NCBI GenBank assembly: GCA_963966185.1
Contig: CAWZYM010000232.1
Location: forward strand, 207,501 to 271,500
Source of the DNA: Rhabditoides inermis
Lineage: Eukaryota > Nematoda > Chromadorea > Rhabditida > Rhabditidae
Direction: 5' to 3'
Length of the DNA stretch: 64,000 bases
Shown: in pieces, positions 28,066-39,543 of the stretch
Layout: each line of letters opens with the position of its first letter
Position numbering within the stretch: position 1 is the first letter of the stretch
The notes under the pieces: model-generated
Told to the model about the DNA's origin: nothing
The model's input: the letters and a program-made list of their open reading frames with translations, nothing else
Database searches by the model: none
Made by a program: the position numbers and the translations under genes

Positions 28066-31000
28066 ACCCAACTCACCGGAACACTCCCTTGGCGTAGAGA
28101 GACCCGGGAGTGGCGTCTGTGATAGATGTGGTTGTCACAAACCCGACAGAGAGACCTGAAACACCGTGAGTGGTTCCGTCTTTTGCGGTAGCGTGATCCT
28201 GTACTCCTACAACTTTACACATTCAGTGTTCATTCACAACGCTCCAAATACCTCGTTCGAACTTACAAAAACTCATTACAACTCATTGAATTTGAATAAC
28301 ATATGAGACGTACCCTTGTTGACAGCGAGTTCAGCCACTCCCTCGTTGAATTCCGCCGCCCTTCCCTTGGAACAGCTGCGGTCGTTGCCCGGAAGCTTCC
28401 CAAGTTGCTCCTCAAGAGGTAGCGAGTGAATGAGAATGTGGTTGTATCCATGAAATTTTGAATAGGCCCCGAAGACCTAACCTACAGTGTCTCACAGCAA
28501 TTGAGAGTGTGAACGCACTTTCTTCATCGTACAGACAGTCCTCACCTGATCTGTTTTCAGTCCTCCAAACACCGCCATCGCCCCTGCAGCCGAGTCCGTC
28601 ACGTGGCGGTCGAATGACGACGTCTGTTTTTTTTTTTAAAATATTTAGGTGGCCAGTCAAACGGCCCTTTTCTTGGGTCTCCGTTGAGCTACAGAGCTCT
28701 AGTTTAGCGGAATCAAACCCTCTACATGTGATCTATCGAACGGTATAGTTGGTTCCAGTTAAAATAAATCAACCCGACCCGTAAAGCGCGTTGCATAGAC
28801 TGGTTTCTGTGTAGTGAGCCTGATTTGGTGAGTAGTGCTACGGTGCGCGACCCGTCATCACATCACAACATCACAACAACCCGCGACATCACAACACATT
28901 GCACGCGAAACTAGTAGCGGGTTGCTCACAATCCAACAACGCATACCCCAACTTTTATGGCGCGAACTGGGATGCTATTCGACTCGAGTTGAGTTCTATT
29001 GATTGGTTTTCCTTATTAGATGGTTGTGTGGATGTGACTGATATGTATGGACGTTTTTGTGGTGTAATGTTGTGTCTACTTGCGCGTTTTGTTCCTTTCA
29101 AACAGCGGAAGTCTCAGTGGGAGCGTTATCCAAAGCATGTGCAGAGCCTATTTGAACAAAAGAGCAGGATATTCGAGCGCGGCCTAGCAGGAACAGATCT
29201 TTTCGCCCGAGTATCAGCTGATTTATCGCGCCACCTCAACAAGTTTGCCAAGAACCGCGCAAAACAAAAGTTCCTGCAGGGTCCGCGAGCTTTCCACTCA
29301 TTTGTCGCTTCTGTGCTGCGCCCGAAACGCGTTCTACCTGTACGCATGATAGACAGTGGCAGCCAGCAGCTGCGCACCGATGCCCAGAAGTCAAAGGCGT
29401 TTGCCCATTTCTTTAACTCGGTATTCACTCAATGCGACGGTCTCATTCCCGCTCTGTTTCCGCGAACACCCGATCATTTCGTTATGCCAACCATTATGCC
29501 AGGTGATGTGCTGCCATTTTTGCGTAAGCTAAAATCAACGTGCTCACTCAGCAGTGATTGTATCCCCCCGCTCGCATTCAAACTATGTGCCAACGAACTA
29601 TGTGTGCCTCTGTCCATAATATTCAACTTGTCATTGCGTAGTGGTGCGGTGCCTCTCCAGTGGAAAACAGCGCATATCACTCCCATTTCGAAACCAGGTG
29701 GCGACCCCAATTGCGTTACATCCTACCGCCCAATTGCAATTTGCGCCACCCCATCCAAGTTACTCGAACGTCTAGTTAGAAAACATCTGGTTTCTTTCCT
29801 TGAGACTCGCACCCTTTTACCCGAGGCCCAATATGGTTTCCGTTCGCGGCGTTCAGTAACTACTCAAATGTTAGATTGCTTCAACCACTGGACGAGTGCC
29901 ACTGCCGCCAACAAACACACCGACATTGTTTATTTCGATTTTAAGAAAGCATTTGACAAGGTCTCCATAAGCAAGCTATTGCATAAGTGTGAATCTTTCG
30001 GGATACGGAACACGATGCTAGATTGGCTGAAAGATTTTTTGACTGGTCGCTGCTATAGAGTGAGAGTGGGTGATGTGTTATCTGATGTGATGCCCTCCCC
30101 GTCCGGCGTACCGCAAGGCACTGTGCTTGGCCCCATATTGTCCATCTGGGCAAGGGGAATCCGGGGAGAGAGTATAAGTTAGATGGGCGGTCTCTCTCTC
30201 GCAAAGAGAGCATTCGCGATCTGGGTTTGACTGTGGATGAATCGAGTAACCCGTGTATCAATGCGGAAATACGAGCCGAAAAGGCTATGAATCGCGCGCG
30301 TTTCCTCTTGAGAACTGTACGATCCAACAACCAAAAGGTGTTGCTTTCTCTTTTCAAATTATATGTTCTTCCGCTAGCCGAGTTCGCATCCAGTGTATGG
30401 AATCCACATCTGCTCAAAGATATTCGTGCTCTTGAGAAAATACAACGGTATTTCACAAGAATAGTGTTTTGGCGCGTGTACCCCTCAGCAGATTATCCAC
30501 AATCAATGCCTCCATACTCACTGCGACTCAAGGCGCTCAATCTGACCACGCTGTGTGAGAGACGCGCACGCTCCGATCTCATTCTTGCGCACAAGATGTT
30601 CAGGGGCAAAGTGAGCACTAAATTCTCGCAACTGTTCCGTCTCAAACCCGCGCGTGGCAGGCATGGGTCTTTTTCGCTGCAAGTCAAAGCGACCCGTTCA
30701 ACGCTTCTCCACAATTACTACACGTTGCGAGTCGCGCGACACATTAGTTTGCTCACGAAAGCCTACCCTCGCATCTTTTCTCTCAAGCATTCTCTCTTCT
30801 GTCGTCGCATTTCGAAGATAGATCTCTATAAGACACTAAAACTCTCCATCTGATTTGTATGGTCGTGTGTCGATCTTGCTGCCAGCCGGGTGAGTTTCCA
30901 CGACATGAGCCGATGAGATCTACGCACCCACACTATCTGAAACCACGCCACCGCCGACCGATGACTGAACACCGTCGAGCGTTGTCCAAATCGCCTACAC

Positions 31001-33314
31001 CTCTGATCCATGCCACCAGACAAGCTGCCACTTATCACACACCACACCTATACCTGTTATAAGTACCAGCCAACATCCTTTTTTTTATTTTCATCGAGAT
31101 ATTCCTTGATCATTCTGTTCTGTGTTATCAGCCTTCGTAGATTGGTTACTTAGGCAAGAGAGAAGTCTCCACTGTCGAAACGTGCCCCGTCCTTCACACG
31201 CATGTCTCTTATTGCGTACGCGGTTCCCTCCCCGCACTCCTCCTCAGCCACCTCCAGGCACCGGGGGGCGGGTGTCATGCTAGACTTCGGATTCCTGTCA
31301 AATGCCAAGTTCCCAACTTTTACGAGACATTTCCATAACATTTCATATTATCTTTCAACACCATACTATACCTACACGTCAGTTTTGTGTGGCGCAGTTA
31401 TCTTGACTGTAATAAATTATTATTATTATCAAAAGGCCTGTCGGCATTTATCGGCGACGATGTGCATCATTGATTAAAGGGAGTGTACACTCTGAATTCC
31501 GAAGTTGAGTTAGCACCGGGATGTGAAAATATGTTGAAAACGACTCAGTTTTGTCAATACAACTATTTGCTGAAAACGTCTGCAAGTTGGTGAAAATTGA
31601 GCGCAAAATGTATCAAATTGCAGAAATTGGTGCCAATTGGTGCCAATTTTCAATGTTCAACAGAATTTTTCACCGACTCATAGGTATCTCCGACACATAG
31701 TTGCATTGACAAAAGTACATCATTTTCAACATATTTTCACATCCCGGTGCTAACTCAACTTCGAAATTCAGAGTGTACACTTCCTTTAACGGGACAATGG
31801 ATATGGAAATGGTGGATATGCAAATGCGAGTCTCACCGACCGCTCAGAGGGGGTCAAAATCAGGGGTGTGAAAGCAGGTCTTTTGATTTTTTTCAATTGG
31901 AACCAACCATACAGTTCGATAGATCGCTAGTAGAGCGTTCGATTCCGCTGAACTAGAGCCATGTAGGAGACCCGAGAAATTAGCTTTGCAGCCGTTTTAG
32001 CCGATTGTCGCCAAATCGGCCGAAAAGGGCCGTTTGACTGGCCACCTCTGTAAACTAGTTTTGGAAAATTTTGCCATTTTTCCAAGGTTATAGGTTATAG
32101 GTTTCTGAAGTTGTCGACCTTTGAGAACCGTTGATGAAATGTCTCTGTTCTGTGATATTCGATGGTTATGAAGAGTCGACATTACAACGTTCCAAAATCA
32201 GGCATTCTAATTTCAGCCAACAAAAAAAAACTGTCTCACGGATGTGAGAGAGTTCCTAATCACTTTGTGATGAATCGAGATTACAACCCACATGAGAGAG
32301 TCCGGAGAAATCGAATTGCTCGAATGAAAACTGCGTCGTGTCGTCCACTTTCTCCTTCAGAGCTCTGCAACACAAAAGAAAAAAAGCTACTAGCAAAAAA
32401 TCAAACTCACCTGTAGATTCTAGCAGCCGACACCATTGTGTGACCCATTCCATCGCCCAGAAATACAATCACGTTTTTCGGCTTGTTTTCCTGGAAAATG
32501 TCGTTTCCTGTGATCTGTGATGTAGTTTATTATACCTGCATTCTCTTGTTGAAGCGGTCCATTTTCCTCTTTACTGCTTCCCGACCTATCCTCTTCCAGA
32601 AATCAATACTGTCTGAAATATATGATCTATGATATTAGAATGATATTTATATGTATACATTTCAATACACCAATCACATTGTTATTTGCGCCGGAGCGAT
32701 CAGATCACTGCTGCCTAAGAATGAATCAGTGAAATGTGAAAGGTGTGATAGTAAGTGAACAGTGTAATATCAACGCATGCTCATGACAGTGTGTCTGTCT
32801 ATTAACTTCGTTCTCTATGCACCGCGACATAACAAAGACATGGACCTATTCACTGTCCTTGTTCCGTTCCTTGATTTTTTGCTCACTAGTGGCCACACTG
32901 CTATGCAAGAAATTGCGGAAATGATCTCAGCGAGAGAGCGCGCAGAGAGAAGAGAGGACAGACCGCGCGACAGACTGTGACTGGAAATCGAAATTTCCGA
33001 GGATTTGATGATCGTTTCTGATCAGCAATCAATACAGGCACGTAGAACTGTCTTTCAAACTACATTTGAATTGCAACACGGTTGAACACCATAAACAATA
33101 TACAATCAAAAGTCATCAGAAATAGACCACATGGTCTCTAAATATACTGCATATTGCATTACTGCATTTAAAGAAATAATTACATACATTTGAAAGCACT
33201 TTTATAATGTGAATAACTTTTTTCGATTAGCTTACCTCTGGGTATTTCCTGAACTGGCTTTGCTAGAGATGAAACGACCACAAGTAATGACAGAAACAAT
33301 GTGACAGCGACCAT
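26143..33314 (-). CDS. Alkaline phosphatase, secreted or GPI-type
   Basis: Hydrolyses phosphate monoesters at alkaline pH on the cell surface or outside the cell. ATG at 33314 starts a signal peptide (MVAVTLFLSLLVVVSSLA). The family order is complete. NVIVFLGDGMG carries the shared metal-binding Asp. DSAAGAMAVFGG carries the catalytic Ser. VTTTSITDATPGSLYAKG follows, then EGGLIDYGEHYNNMH (zinc-binding Asp and His; IDHGHH in vertebrates), TTADHSHAF and GAHGGEDVGVW (last zinc His). The C-terminus is CLDPNEPSICDC, with stop TAG at 26145-26143. All zinc ligands I can identify are kept, so the gene looks active. The intron at about 28624-32312 is inflated to 3.7 kb by nested mobile elements; other introns hold a second MITE family and a LINE relic. 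An AG lies 9 nt before the ATG. I see no clear hydrophobic GPI tail after the last exon. Confidence 0.9.
26672..26758 (-). mobile_element. LINE 3'-end relic in an intron
   Basis: On the minus strand this matches the 3' end of the LINE at 24901-26000: both share GCTGTGCCGCC, TATTGTATTTCCTTCT and TTCACCACAAATGCATATG. It is a very short 5'-truncated insertion in an alkaline phosphatase intron. Confidence 0.8.
26927..27077. mobile_element. MITE family B (TTAA-flanked)
   Basis: A 151-bp element with terminal inverted repeats of about 22 bp (AGGAACAGTG at each end, one mismatch nearby) and TTAA directly outside both ends (26923-26926, 27078-27081). It is non-coding and lies in an alkaline phosphatase intron. 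It shares the AGG start and TTAA flank with family A but not the internal sequence. Confidence 0.85.
27310..27388. repeat. (GA)n tract in an intron
   Basis: A GA run, almost pure in its second half, fills the alkaline phosphatase intron just after the exon with the zinc-binding IDYGEH segment. Confidence 0.95.
28899..31430 (+). mobile_element. Defective LINE (non-LTR retrotransposon)
   Basis: The open frame 28899-30182 encodes the pre-RT linker and most of a reverse transcriptase: SYRPIAICATPSKLLERL, YGFRSRRSVTTQML, VYFDFKKAFDKVSI and SGVPQGTVLGP. At about 30135 an internal deletion removes the [FY]ADD catalytic block and the sequence resumes in another frame (HLGKGNPG, then IRDLGLTVDE) to a stop near 30853. 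The 3' tail is a (TTA)n run at about 31411-31430. No endonuclease is present, so the copy is also 5'-truncated. It is of the same family as the LINE at 53762-56760; CR1/Jockey-like is my best guess. Confidence 0.85.
31478..31785. mobile_element. MITE family A, copy 2 (TTAA-flanked)
   Basis: A 308-bp element, the same length and the same terminal inverted repeats as the copy at 13074-13381, flanked by TTAA at 31474-31477 and 31786-31789. It is inserted within the composite element, just after the tail of the LINE. Confidence 0.9.
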
Positions 33315-33660
33315 TGTGGCTCCCTGAAATGAAAGTGAACACACATTCAAACGGAAGTGGGAAGTACACTAAACATATACCAGACATATTATGATAAGCA
33401 CGAAGACAAACGTTTGCAACAAATGTGTAGTCCGAATTGCAAAACAGAAACAGTTATAATATGTTTTGCAAACACCGGAGGAATAGTACCAGTATAGTAG
33501 ACGGGTCAAGTTAAACATAGCTGACACTGAGTGGAATCATAACTGGGTCTCTCTCTCTCTCTCTCTCTCATACTTTCACTCTACTGTTAGGTAATCGGGA
33601 ACGAGAGTCGCGCATAGACAGACACGCTCGACTGCGCGCCAATTGCAGTGTTGTGATAGT

Positions 33661-33711
<51 letters not shown>

Positions 33712-34133
33712 AAGGGGAAGAGCGATTATCACACACTGGTACAGCTGATCTACCAAACTGCAGGTGCGATCGAAATGCACGTGCCAACTCACGGCTCGGG
33801 CGATGATGCGTTTGTTGTGCCGACAGGTTTTCGACGCGGATTCGGGATCGCCAGGAGTGAAGGTCTCCGGAAAAAAAGCGACGCCCATCAAAGAGAAAAC
33901 TACGCACTTCTGAAATCTGAGCGCTCACAAAAACACAATCAATCGAATCGACAGCTCACAAAACGGAGCCCTATTCATGCACAGTTTTACGATAGCCATT
34001 CAGTGTTATGGCTATTTCGCATATCAATCATTACATGCTCGTAAATCACAATCGCCAATCGTTTCGCCCTCAATCGCACACACACGCACGCACTCAAAAC
34101 ATTTATTATTTCAATCTATCCGGTTTTCGGTGA
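33315..34133. other. Intergenic region with (GA)n
   Basis: Upstream of the alkaline phosphatase gene and downstream of the small gene at 34134. It has short CT and long GA runs (about 33548-33570 and 33661-33707). No coding exon was recognised. Confidence 0.6.
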
Positions 34134-34361
34134 TCAGTGGACAGCCGCGTCGCCAAAGCCGCCGGCGAGCGCAGGCTCCGCCCCCGCAAGCTCCGCCTCC
34201 ATCGACTGCTTCGACACGAGCGGCTTCTGAAAGGAGAGATACTGTAAGTACAGTAAGATGCGGGTACCTGGTTGGTCCTGCGCATCACTTCCTTCATCGT
34301 GAGTGGGGAGGCGGTGAGACGAAGGTAGAGGATCACGACGGCATCTGGAGGGGGAAGGTGG

Positions 34362-34408
<47 letters not shown>

Positions 34409-34555
34409 GTACCGTAGACCTTGGCGGCGAGTTTGGACTGGCGGAGAGTGAGGGCGAGAGGAAGAAACACGTAGATCAGCTCGATAAAGTGGATGGTCTG
34501 AAGGAAAAGGGTGGAGGAGGAGGAGGAGGAGGAGCAGCGATTTGCGCACTTGCAT
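34134..34555 (-). CDS. Small unrecognised protein
   Basis: A short gene of four exons that join in phase into about 85 residues: MQ, then TIHFIELIYVFLPLALTL, RQSKLAAKVYDAVVILYLRL, TASPLTMKEVMRRTNQ and an acidic Ala/Gly-rich tail ending GDAAVH. The N-terminal hydrophobic stretch could be a membrane anchor. Start ATG at 34555, stop TGA at 34136-34134. Introns hold a GAGGAG run and a (GA)n tract. It is divergent from the MSP-domain gene, 360 bp away. I do not recognise it, and the two-residue first exon makes the start uncertain. Confidence 0.5.
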
Positions 34556-34914
34556 GGTGGACAGGGGCGCGGTGGAAGAGAGAGAGGGTAGAAATGAACG
34601 AATCACCGCGCCACACTGCACACATGAACTCTTCCGAGACGAGACACGCTTTAAATGTCTGAAGACATGTCGATGACAGTTGAAAGAAGGCGTGAGGTAG
34701 TCAGTATAGCTGCGAGCCTCGACGGAGCGCGGTCGTCTTACTCAAGGCATACTTCTCTTCTTCTCTACTTCACTCCCTTTCATTTCCCGCTTCCACCCAC
34801 CTATATTTATATTATTTTGTTGCATTATCTTTCTTTTTTGTTTTCTCCTCCCCTTTCGATTCTCCCTCTTTATTTCCTGTTCCTTCTATTTTCCCCACCC
34901 ACCCTCTTCTCCAG

Positions 34915-35419
34915 ATGGCAGACATCGGCGCTGCTTCCGCAATGTCCTTCATTCCCATTCCCACTGACTCCAAAGGAAAGGTATACGGTAGATACCGTAT
35001 CCATCTCACTCACTCATTCTAGAAATCGTGCATCGCGCAGCCGCGACCAGGCGAGCCGCCGTTCACGGTACCGTAACTTGATTAACGGTAGTACTGTAAT
35101 CTACCGTACCTCAGCTGCGTTTCGATCCAGAGGCGAACATCACGTTTCGCGGAAAGCTGGGTGATACGATCGTTTGCGAGACCAAGGTGTGCAACCCGCA
35201 CAAGGAGAGACACGCACTCAAGGTACTGTAGACTGGACGGGGTACTGTAGTAATTTGTCACACTGTAGGTGAAGACGACGGACAGCGACTTCAAAGTGCG
35301 ACCCGCAGTGACCTTTGTCGAACCCGGCAGCAGCGTCACACTCAAGATTCAGTTCTCCGGAAAGGTCTCTCTCTCTCCCTCTCTCTCCCTCCCTCCCTCT
35401 CTCTCTCTCTCTCTCTTTC

Positions 35420-35466
<47 letters not shown>

Positions 35467-35760
35467 TTCTTTCTTTCTCAATGTGCCGTTATCCAGTCGA
35501 TCCCGGAGTTCGGCAAGAACTTCTTCGCCTTCTACCACTTCAAGCACACCGACACCACCAAGACAGCCAAGCAGGTACGCATTCTCACTGGGTCTAGATT
35601 GTGATTGTCACTGGGTCACACTAATGTTGCAGGTGTTCACCGATTCGAAAGTGAAGCCGGAGGGGGTCTGCCGCGTTTTCTGCGCCTTCGAGATTGACGT
35701 ACTGTAGACTACAGTATGCTCGCAGTAATTATCATATTCCAGGTCGGGCCTGGCAAGTGA
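34915..35760 (+). CDS. Major sperm protein (MSP) domain protein
   Basis: A single MSP domain of the immunoglobulin-like fold. In nematodes MSP polymers drive sperm crawling and secreted MSP signals to oocytes; small single-domain relatives are usually sperm-specific. Seven exons: 34915-34980, 35023-35067, 35115-35222, 35269-35364, 35497-35574, 35633-35698 and 35743-35760. The product of about 160 residues has a short Ala/Ser/Pro-rich lead, LRFDPEANITFRGKLGD, VCNPHKERHALKVKTTD, VRPAVTFVEPGSSVTLKI and a VCRVFCAFEIDVG end. The domain is about 110 residues, as usual, but it is divergent from canonical MSP. TCCAG directly abuts the ATG, implying trans-splicing with almost no 5' UTR. Three introns contain TACTGTAG words and one is filled with (CT)n. 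Confidence 0.9.
35365..35478. repeat. (CT)n tract in an MSP-gene intron
   Basis: A CT-rich run fills the intron 35365-35496 of the MSP-domain gene almost from its donor site. Confidence 0.95.
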
Positions 35761-35862
35761 TCCGCGCGGGACCCGCTACGTATTAAGAATTAAGTAACAA
35801 CAAGCATTCCTCTACCAGAGTTACACTTAAACGATTTGATTACGTGCATAGTTTAGACAACC

Positions 35863-35868
35863 AATAAA
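35863..35868 (+). terminator. Polyadenylation signal of the MSP-domain gene
   Basis: AATAAA 103 nt after the stop codon at 35760. Confidence 0.7.
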
Positions 35869-35880
35869 GAGTTTGATGAA

Positions 35881-35886
35881 TTTATT
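35881..35886 (-). terminator. Polyadenylation signal of the GLUT-like gene
   Basis: TTTATT on the plus strand is AATAAA on the minus strand, 84 nt past the transporter stop codon. It lies only 12 bp from the opposing signal of the MSP-domain gene, so the two 3' UTRs must overlap or abut. Confidence 0.7.
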
Positions 35887-35969
35887 AAGTGAATATGCAG
35901 AGTAATACATTCAATTGGAAAAAAAAACTATATTGCACTGGGCCCTGTATCGCTCCTCTCCTCTCTTCT

Positions 35970-36705
35970 CTACGCATTGAGCGGCTGCATCTCTTGTTCC
36001 CTGGGAACACCACGTCTGCGCACCTTGCGGATTCTCGGAAGGTCGTCGATAGAAGCCTCGACCTGAAGAGAAGATGGGGAGGAGTAAAGAGATGTGACCC
36101 TACCTCGGCAATGGTCTTGTTCTTTGTCTCAGGCAGGTAGAAGTAGAGTATGCAGACAGCGGCAGCGAGGGGGCCAACGAACAGGGAGAGGTAGGCGGAC
36201 GGACCACCTATCGCATGCTTCAGAGGGAAGAACGATGACAGTAGGATGGAACGGCTGAATTCATGCACATCATAACTACCGTATCCCTTATACTCACCCT
36301 CCTCCCATGATGATATTCACCCACACTGAGCCGGCGGCGCGCGCGTGTTGCTCCACCAACTCACCTGGCGAATTCAAAGTACAGTAACCCGTGCGTAATC
36401 TACAGTAATCCGTACCAGTGATGAAAAAGGCGACAGGGCCGGAGCCACAAGCGAAGACGATCATGAATATGCAGATGGCACCAGTCAACAGCATGCCGAT
36501 CCATTGCTCCTGGAATACGGTAGTGGGGGGGTACTGTATACTGTATTCAATAAAGTACAGTACCTTGTGTGCCTGGAATGCGTACATGAGGGTGACTATC
36601 AGAAGGTTGGTGAGAAGAAGTCCGCCATTGGAGAAGAGAAGAAGGGGGCGCCGGCCACTGCGTTCGATCACGAAAGACGAGAACGCAACTCCCACCTGGA
36701 AAGAT

Positions 36706-36742
<37 letters not shown>

Positions 36743-39543
36743 TCTCTCTCTCTCTCCCTCTCTCTCTCTCTCTCCCTCTCTCTCTCTCTCACCAGTGAGA
36801 ATAGGCATATGCCGACATTGGCTATGCACGCGTGTTCGAGGGAGAGCCCCGTTCCCTGCAGGATCTCCACCGCAAACGCGTTCACCACTGGGGAAAGAAT
36901 GTTAGTACATATTTTGTACGGCTAACATTGAAAAGACGCATTAGCTTCCCAATGGTATGGTACGGTCCGGATAATGGATGTTACGGCGACTAATAAGAAC
37001 TTTCGTGTTTTCGTTTCATATCTGTACAGTATCAAATCACACCACACACCTGCGATACCGCTCATAACCATGCAGAACATGACGGCACAGCCCACCATGA
37101 TACCGCGCATAGCCTGAATCACGGGTACTGTACTGTGAAAGTTTGGGGTACTGTATCTGTATGAAATATAATAACCTTACCTTCCTGTCCTTCCAGATGG
37201 CGAGAGGCGAGAGGGCGTGCTGGGTGGGAGTATTCGCCACCTGAGCCGTCAACACACGAGAGGCAGTCTGGAATACTGTAGGTGGTGGAGAGGGGGGTTA
37301 CTGTAGGCACCGCACCTCCCTGTCGACGTTGTGGTAGAACATCACACTGCTGATTGCGGCCTTGTCGTTGCCGCGAGAGTGCAAGTAGCTGAAAAGATTG
37401 TGAGAAACTCTCCCTCTCTCTCCCCCTCTCTCTCCCATCTCTCTCTCCCATCTCTCTCCCTCCCCCCTTCCCCTCCCTCTCTCTCTCCCTATCTCTCTCC
37501 CTCTCTCTCTTCATCTCTCTCTCTCCCCCGCCTCCCCCCCCCTCTCTCTCTCTGCCTACCCCGGACTCTCGTGAATGAATGGCAGGACTGCGCATGCGAA
37601 CAGAGTCCACGCGAGTTGAATCGCGTACAGCCAGAACCAGTGAGTGGAAGTGCCGAGGAACTGCAACGTTCAACATATAGTATAACAGTTACCTGATATT
37701 CCAACTACAGTATCCCTACAGTACCCTGGGCATGCCGATGACGGATCCGAGTACGATGGAGAGTTGCATGAGGATACCAGTCATGAGAGAGATCACACCG
37801 CGACACTCCTTCGGGCTGGAAGAGGGAGGGGTGAGAGAGAGTGTGAGAGGTGAGAGAGAGGGGGAGAGAGAGGGAGGAAGAGAGAGGGAGGGAGAGAGAG
37901 GGAGGGAGAGAGTTGTTGGAGTACCTGCACTCTGTGATGAACATGGGTGATATTCCTAGTCCGACCGCGATAGCGACTCCCATTAAGAGGCGGGACACGG
38001 CAAATAGAGCATACGAGGTGATCTGGGAAGAGGTTGAGAAGGGAGTGGGATCGCGATTGATGAAGAAAAACAACACAAGGGTATGGCAAGGTATGGTATT
38101 GATGATACGAGTAATTCTGGATCATGTCTGGATGCTAAGCGATATCAATCAATCAATCATTTATCCAGAATCGCTATATCCTGACTATACAACAAGTGCA
38201 TACGGTACACCACTAGGGCTAATCGCTGGGAGAAACACCGTTTAGGAACGGGGATGGTAGGTTCGAAGGTCGAAAGTCGATATTAGATCGATATTCAGTC
38301 GATAATCATTCGATTTCCTTTCCATAATTCATTAGAATTAGATACCATTATAGACGATAGTGGGGCTCCGGGTGTTCCTTTCATTCCATTATAATCCACA
38401 TTAGTACCTCCGCGGGCTAGGAAGACAGCGTTCTCATGAGCTAATCCCCGCCTTGCTCAAGGGTACTGGGGGAAGATCATTTCAACCCGACCGCGCGATG
38501 CGAGAGAGGAAGAAATAATAACTAAGCGATATAGTCGTACAATATAAATTGAGGAATAGTTTATATAAGATAGGCCTATACCTGATAGCTGACTATGCTC
38601 ATAGCCATGGCAGCCGCCTGGACAGCATAGGCCAGCAGACAGCCCCACTTGCGCCCGAGGTGCTCCGCCGTCAACTGAAAATGAGGTGTGGTAATGTTGT
38701 AACGTAAGTATTGTAAGGTTTATTTTCATTGGCAAAGACCTGCCTAGACATACTAGCATTGCTTCTCATGATTGCATTGTAACGACAAAACTACATAGAG
38801 CCATGACAGTAGCATGTACAGTAGGTATTTCACCGCTAGCTCTGTGTGCAAACGCTATAAACAACAGATAGCATCATGCAGCTTGGCCACTTGTTTATCC
38901 ACAGTGAGTGATAATAGTGCACATACTTATAGTAGGCCTGTAGTAGGCCAGTAGGCCAGTACAAGTGTGCAAGTATACCTGTATGAGGAGAGCCCCGATG
39001 GTGGATCCCCAGAAGAGAGAACCGACGATCACTCCCCAAACGGACTGAAACACGTGGGTGGTGGGAGGAAGGAGAGAGAGAGAGAGAAAGGAAGAGAGAG
39101 AGGGAGAGTGATAGAGAAAGAGAGAGAGATAGAGAGAGAGGGGAATAGATGAGCGTGCCTTGAGGTATGCCGGCTCGGCCACCTCTCCATGGCTCTCGAG
39201 GTAGCTCTGGTTGAGGAAGTGCAGGAAGGCTTTCTGCGCCGGGTTCGTGATGATCAACTGCAGTGATTGATTAGTGATAACATAAATTGAAACTGATACG
39301 ATACCCCATCTTCAAGCCTCTCACCTGGTATCCGAAGTTGAATGCGGATCCGAGCGAGACGACGAGAGCGACGAGCGAGAGACGCAGAGGAGGCACCGCC
39401 GACGGACGCCTCAATTGGAGACACTCACAAAATGATCATAGTATGTTTCAAGTATCTACTGATTGGAACTAGTAGTTACTCGACAAGTACAAGTACGCTT
39501 AAACTCACAGTTCACCTATCTGCACCTTCGCAGTCCCAGCCAT
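35970..39543 (-). CDS. GLUT-like facilitative sugar transporter (SLC2, MFS)
   Basis: A twelve-helix plasma-membrane uniporter of the sugar transporter family. Exons give TM1 (LVALVVSLGSAFNFGYQ), EHLGRKWG (loop 2-3 GRK motif) and RLLMGVAIAVGLGISPMF followed by TECSPKECRG (the PMxxxExxPxxxRG motif). HESPGYL replaces the usual PESPRYL, so the Arg is missing. ERSGRRPLLL is the second GRR motif and LPETKNKT the C-terminal signature. The tail is short and basic. ATG at 39543 with TTTTCAG 1 nt before it; stop TAG at 35972-35970. Several introns are (GA)n/(CT)n (36712-36790, 37399-37556, 37834-37912, 39068-39140) and others are short with TACTGTA words. The region 38045-38580 is a larger intron. Substrate unknown. 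Confidence 0.9.
36712..36790. repeat. (CT)n tract in an intron
   Basis: A CT run with regular CCCT interruptions fills the intron before the exon with the GRR motif of the GLUT-like gene. Confidence 0.95.
37399..37556. repeat. CT/CCT-rich intron tract
   Basis: About 160 bp of CT-rich repeat with CCC and CAT interruptions makes up a whole intron of the GLUT-like gene. Confidence 0.9.

Larger units (their letters stand above)
28647..32046. mobile_element. TIR-flanked composite insertion (3.4 kb)
   Basis: The two ends are inverted copies: 28647-28760 matches the reverse complement of 31894-32046, starting AGGTGGCCAGTCAAACGG. The right copy has an extra insert of about 45 bp after CCCTTTTC. No transposase frame lies between them; the interior instead holds a LINE (28899-31430) and a family A MITE (31478-31785). 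I could not define a target duplication. This looks like a non-autonomous DNA element or foldback that received later insertions, all inside one alkaline phosphatase intron. Confidence 0.7.

Noticed and set aside
31894..31975. tRNA-like sequence (GTTCGATTCC near a D-arm-like stem) in the right inverted repeat
   Set aside because: It has a B-box-like word and one short stem but no full cloverleaf. The left copy has lost the pattern.
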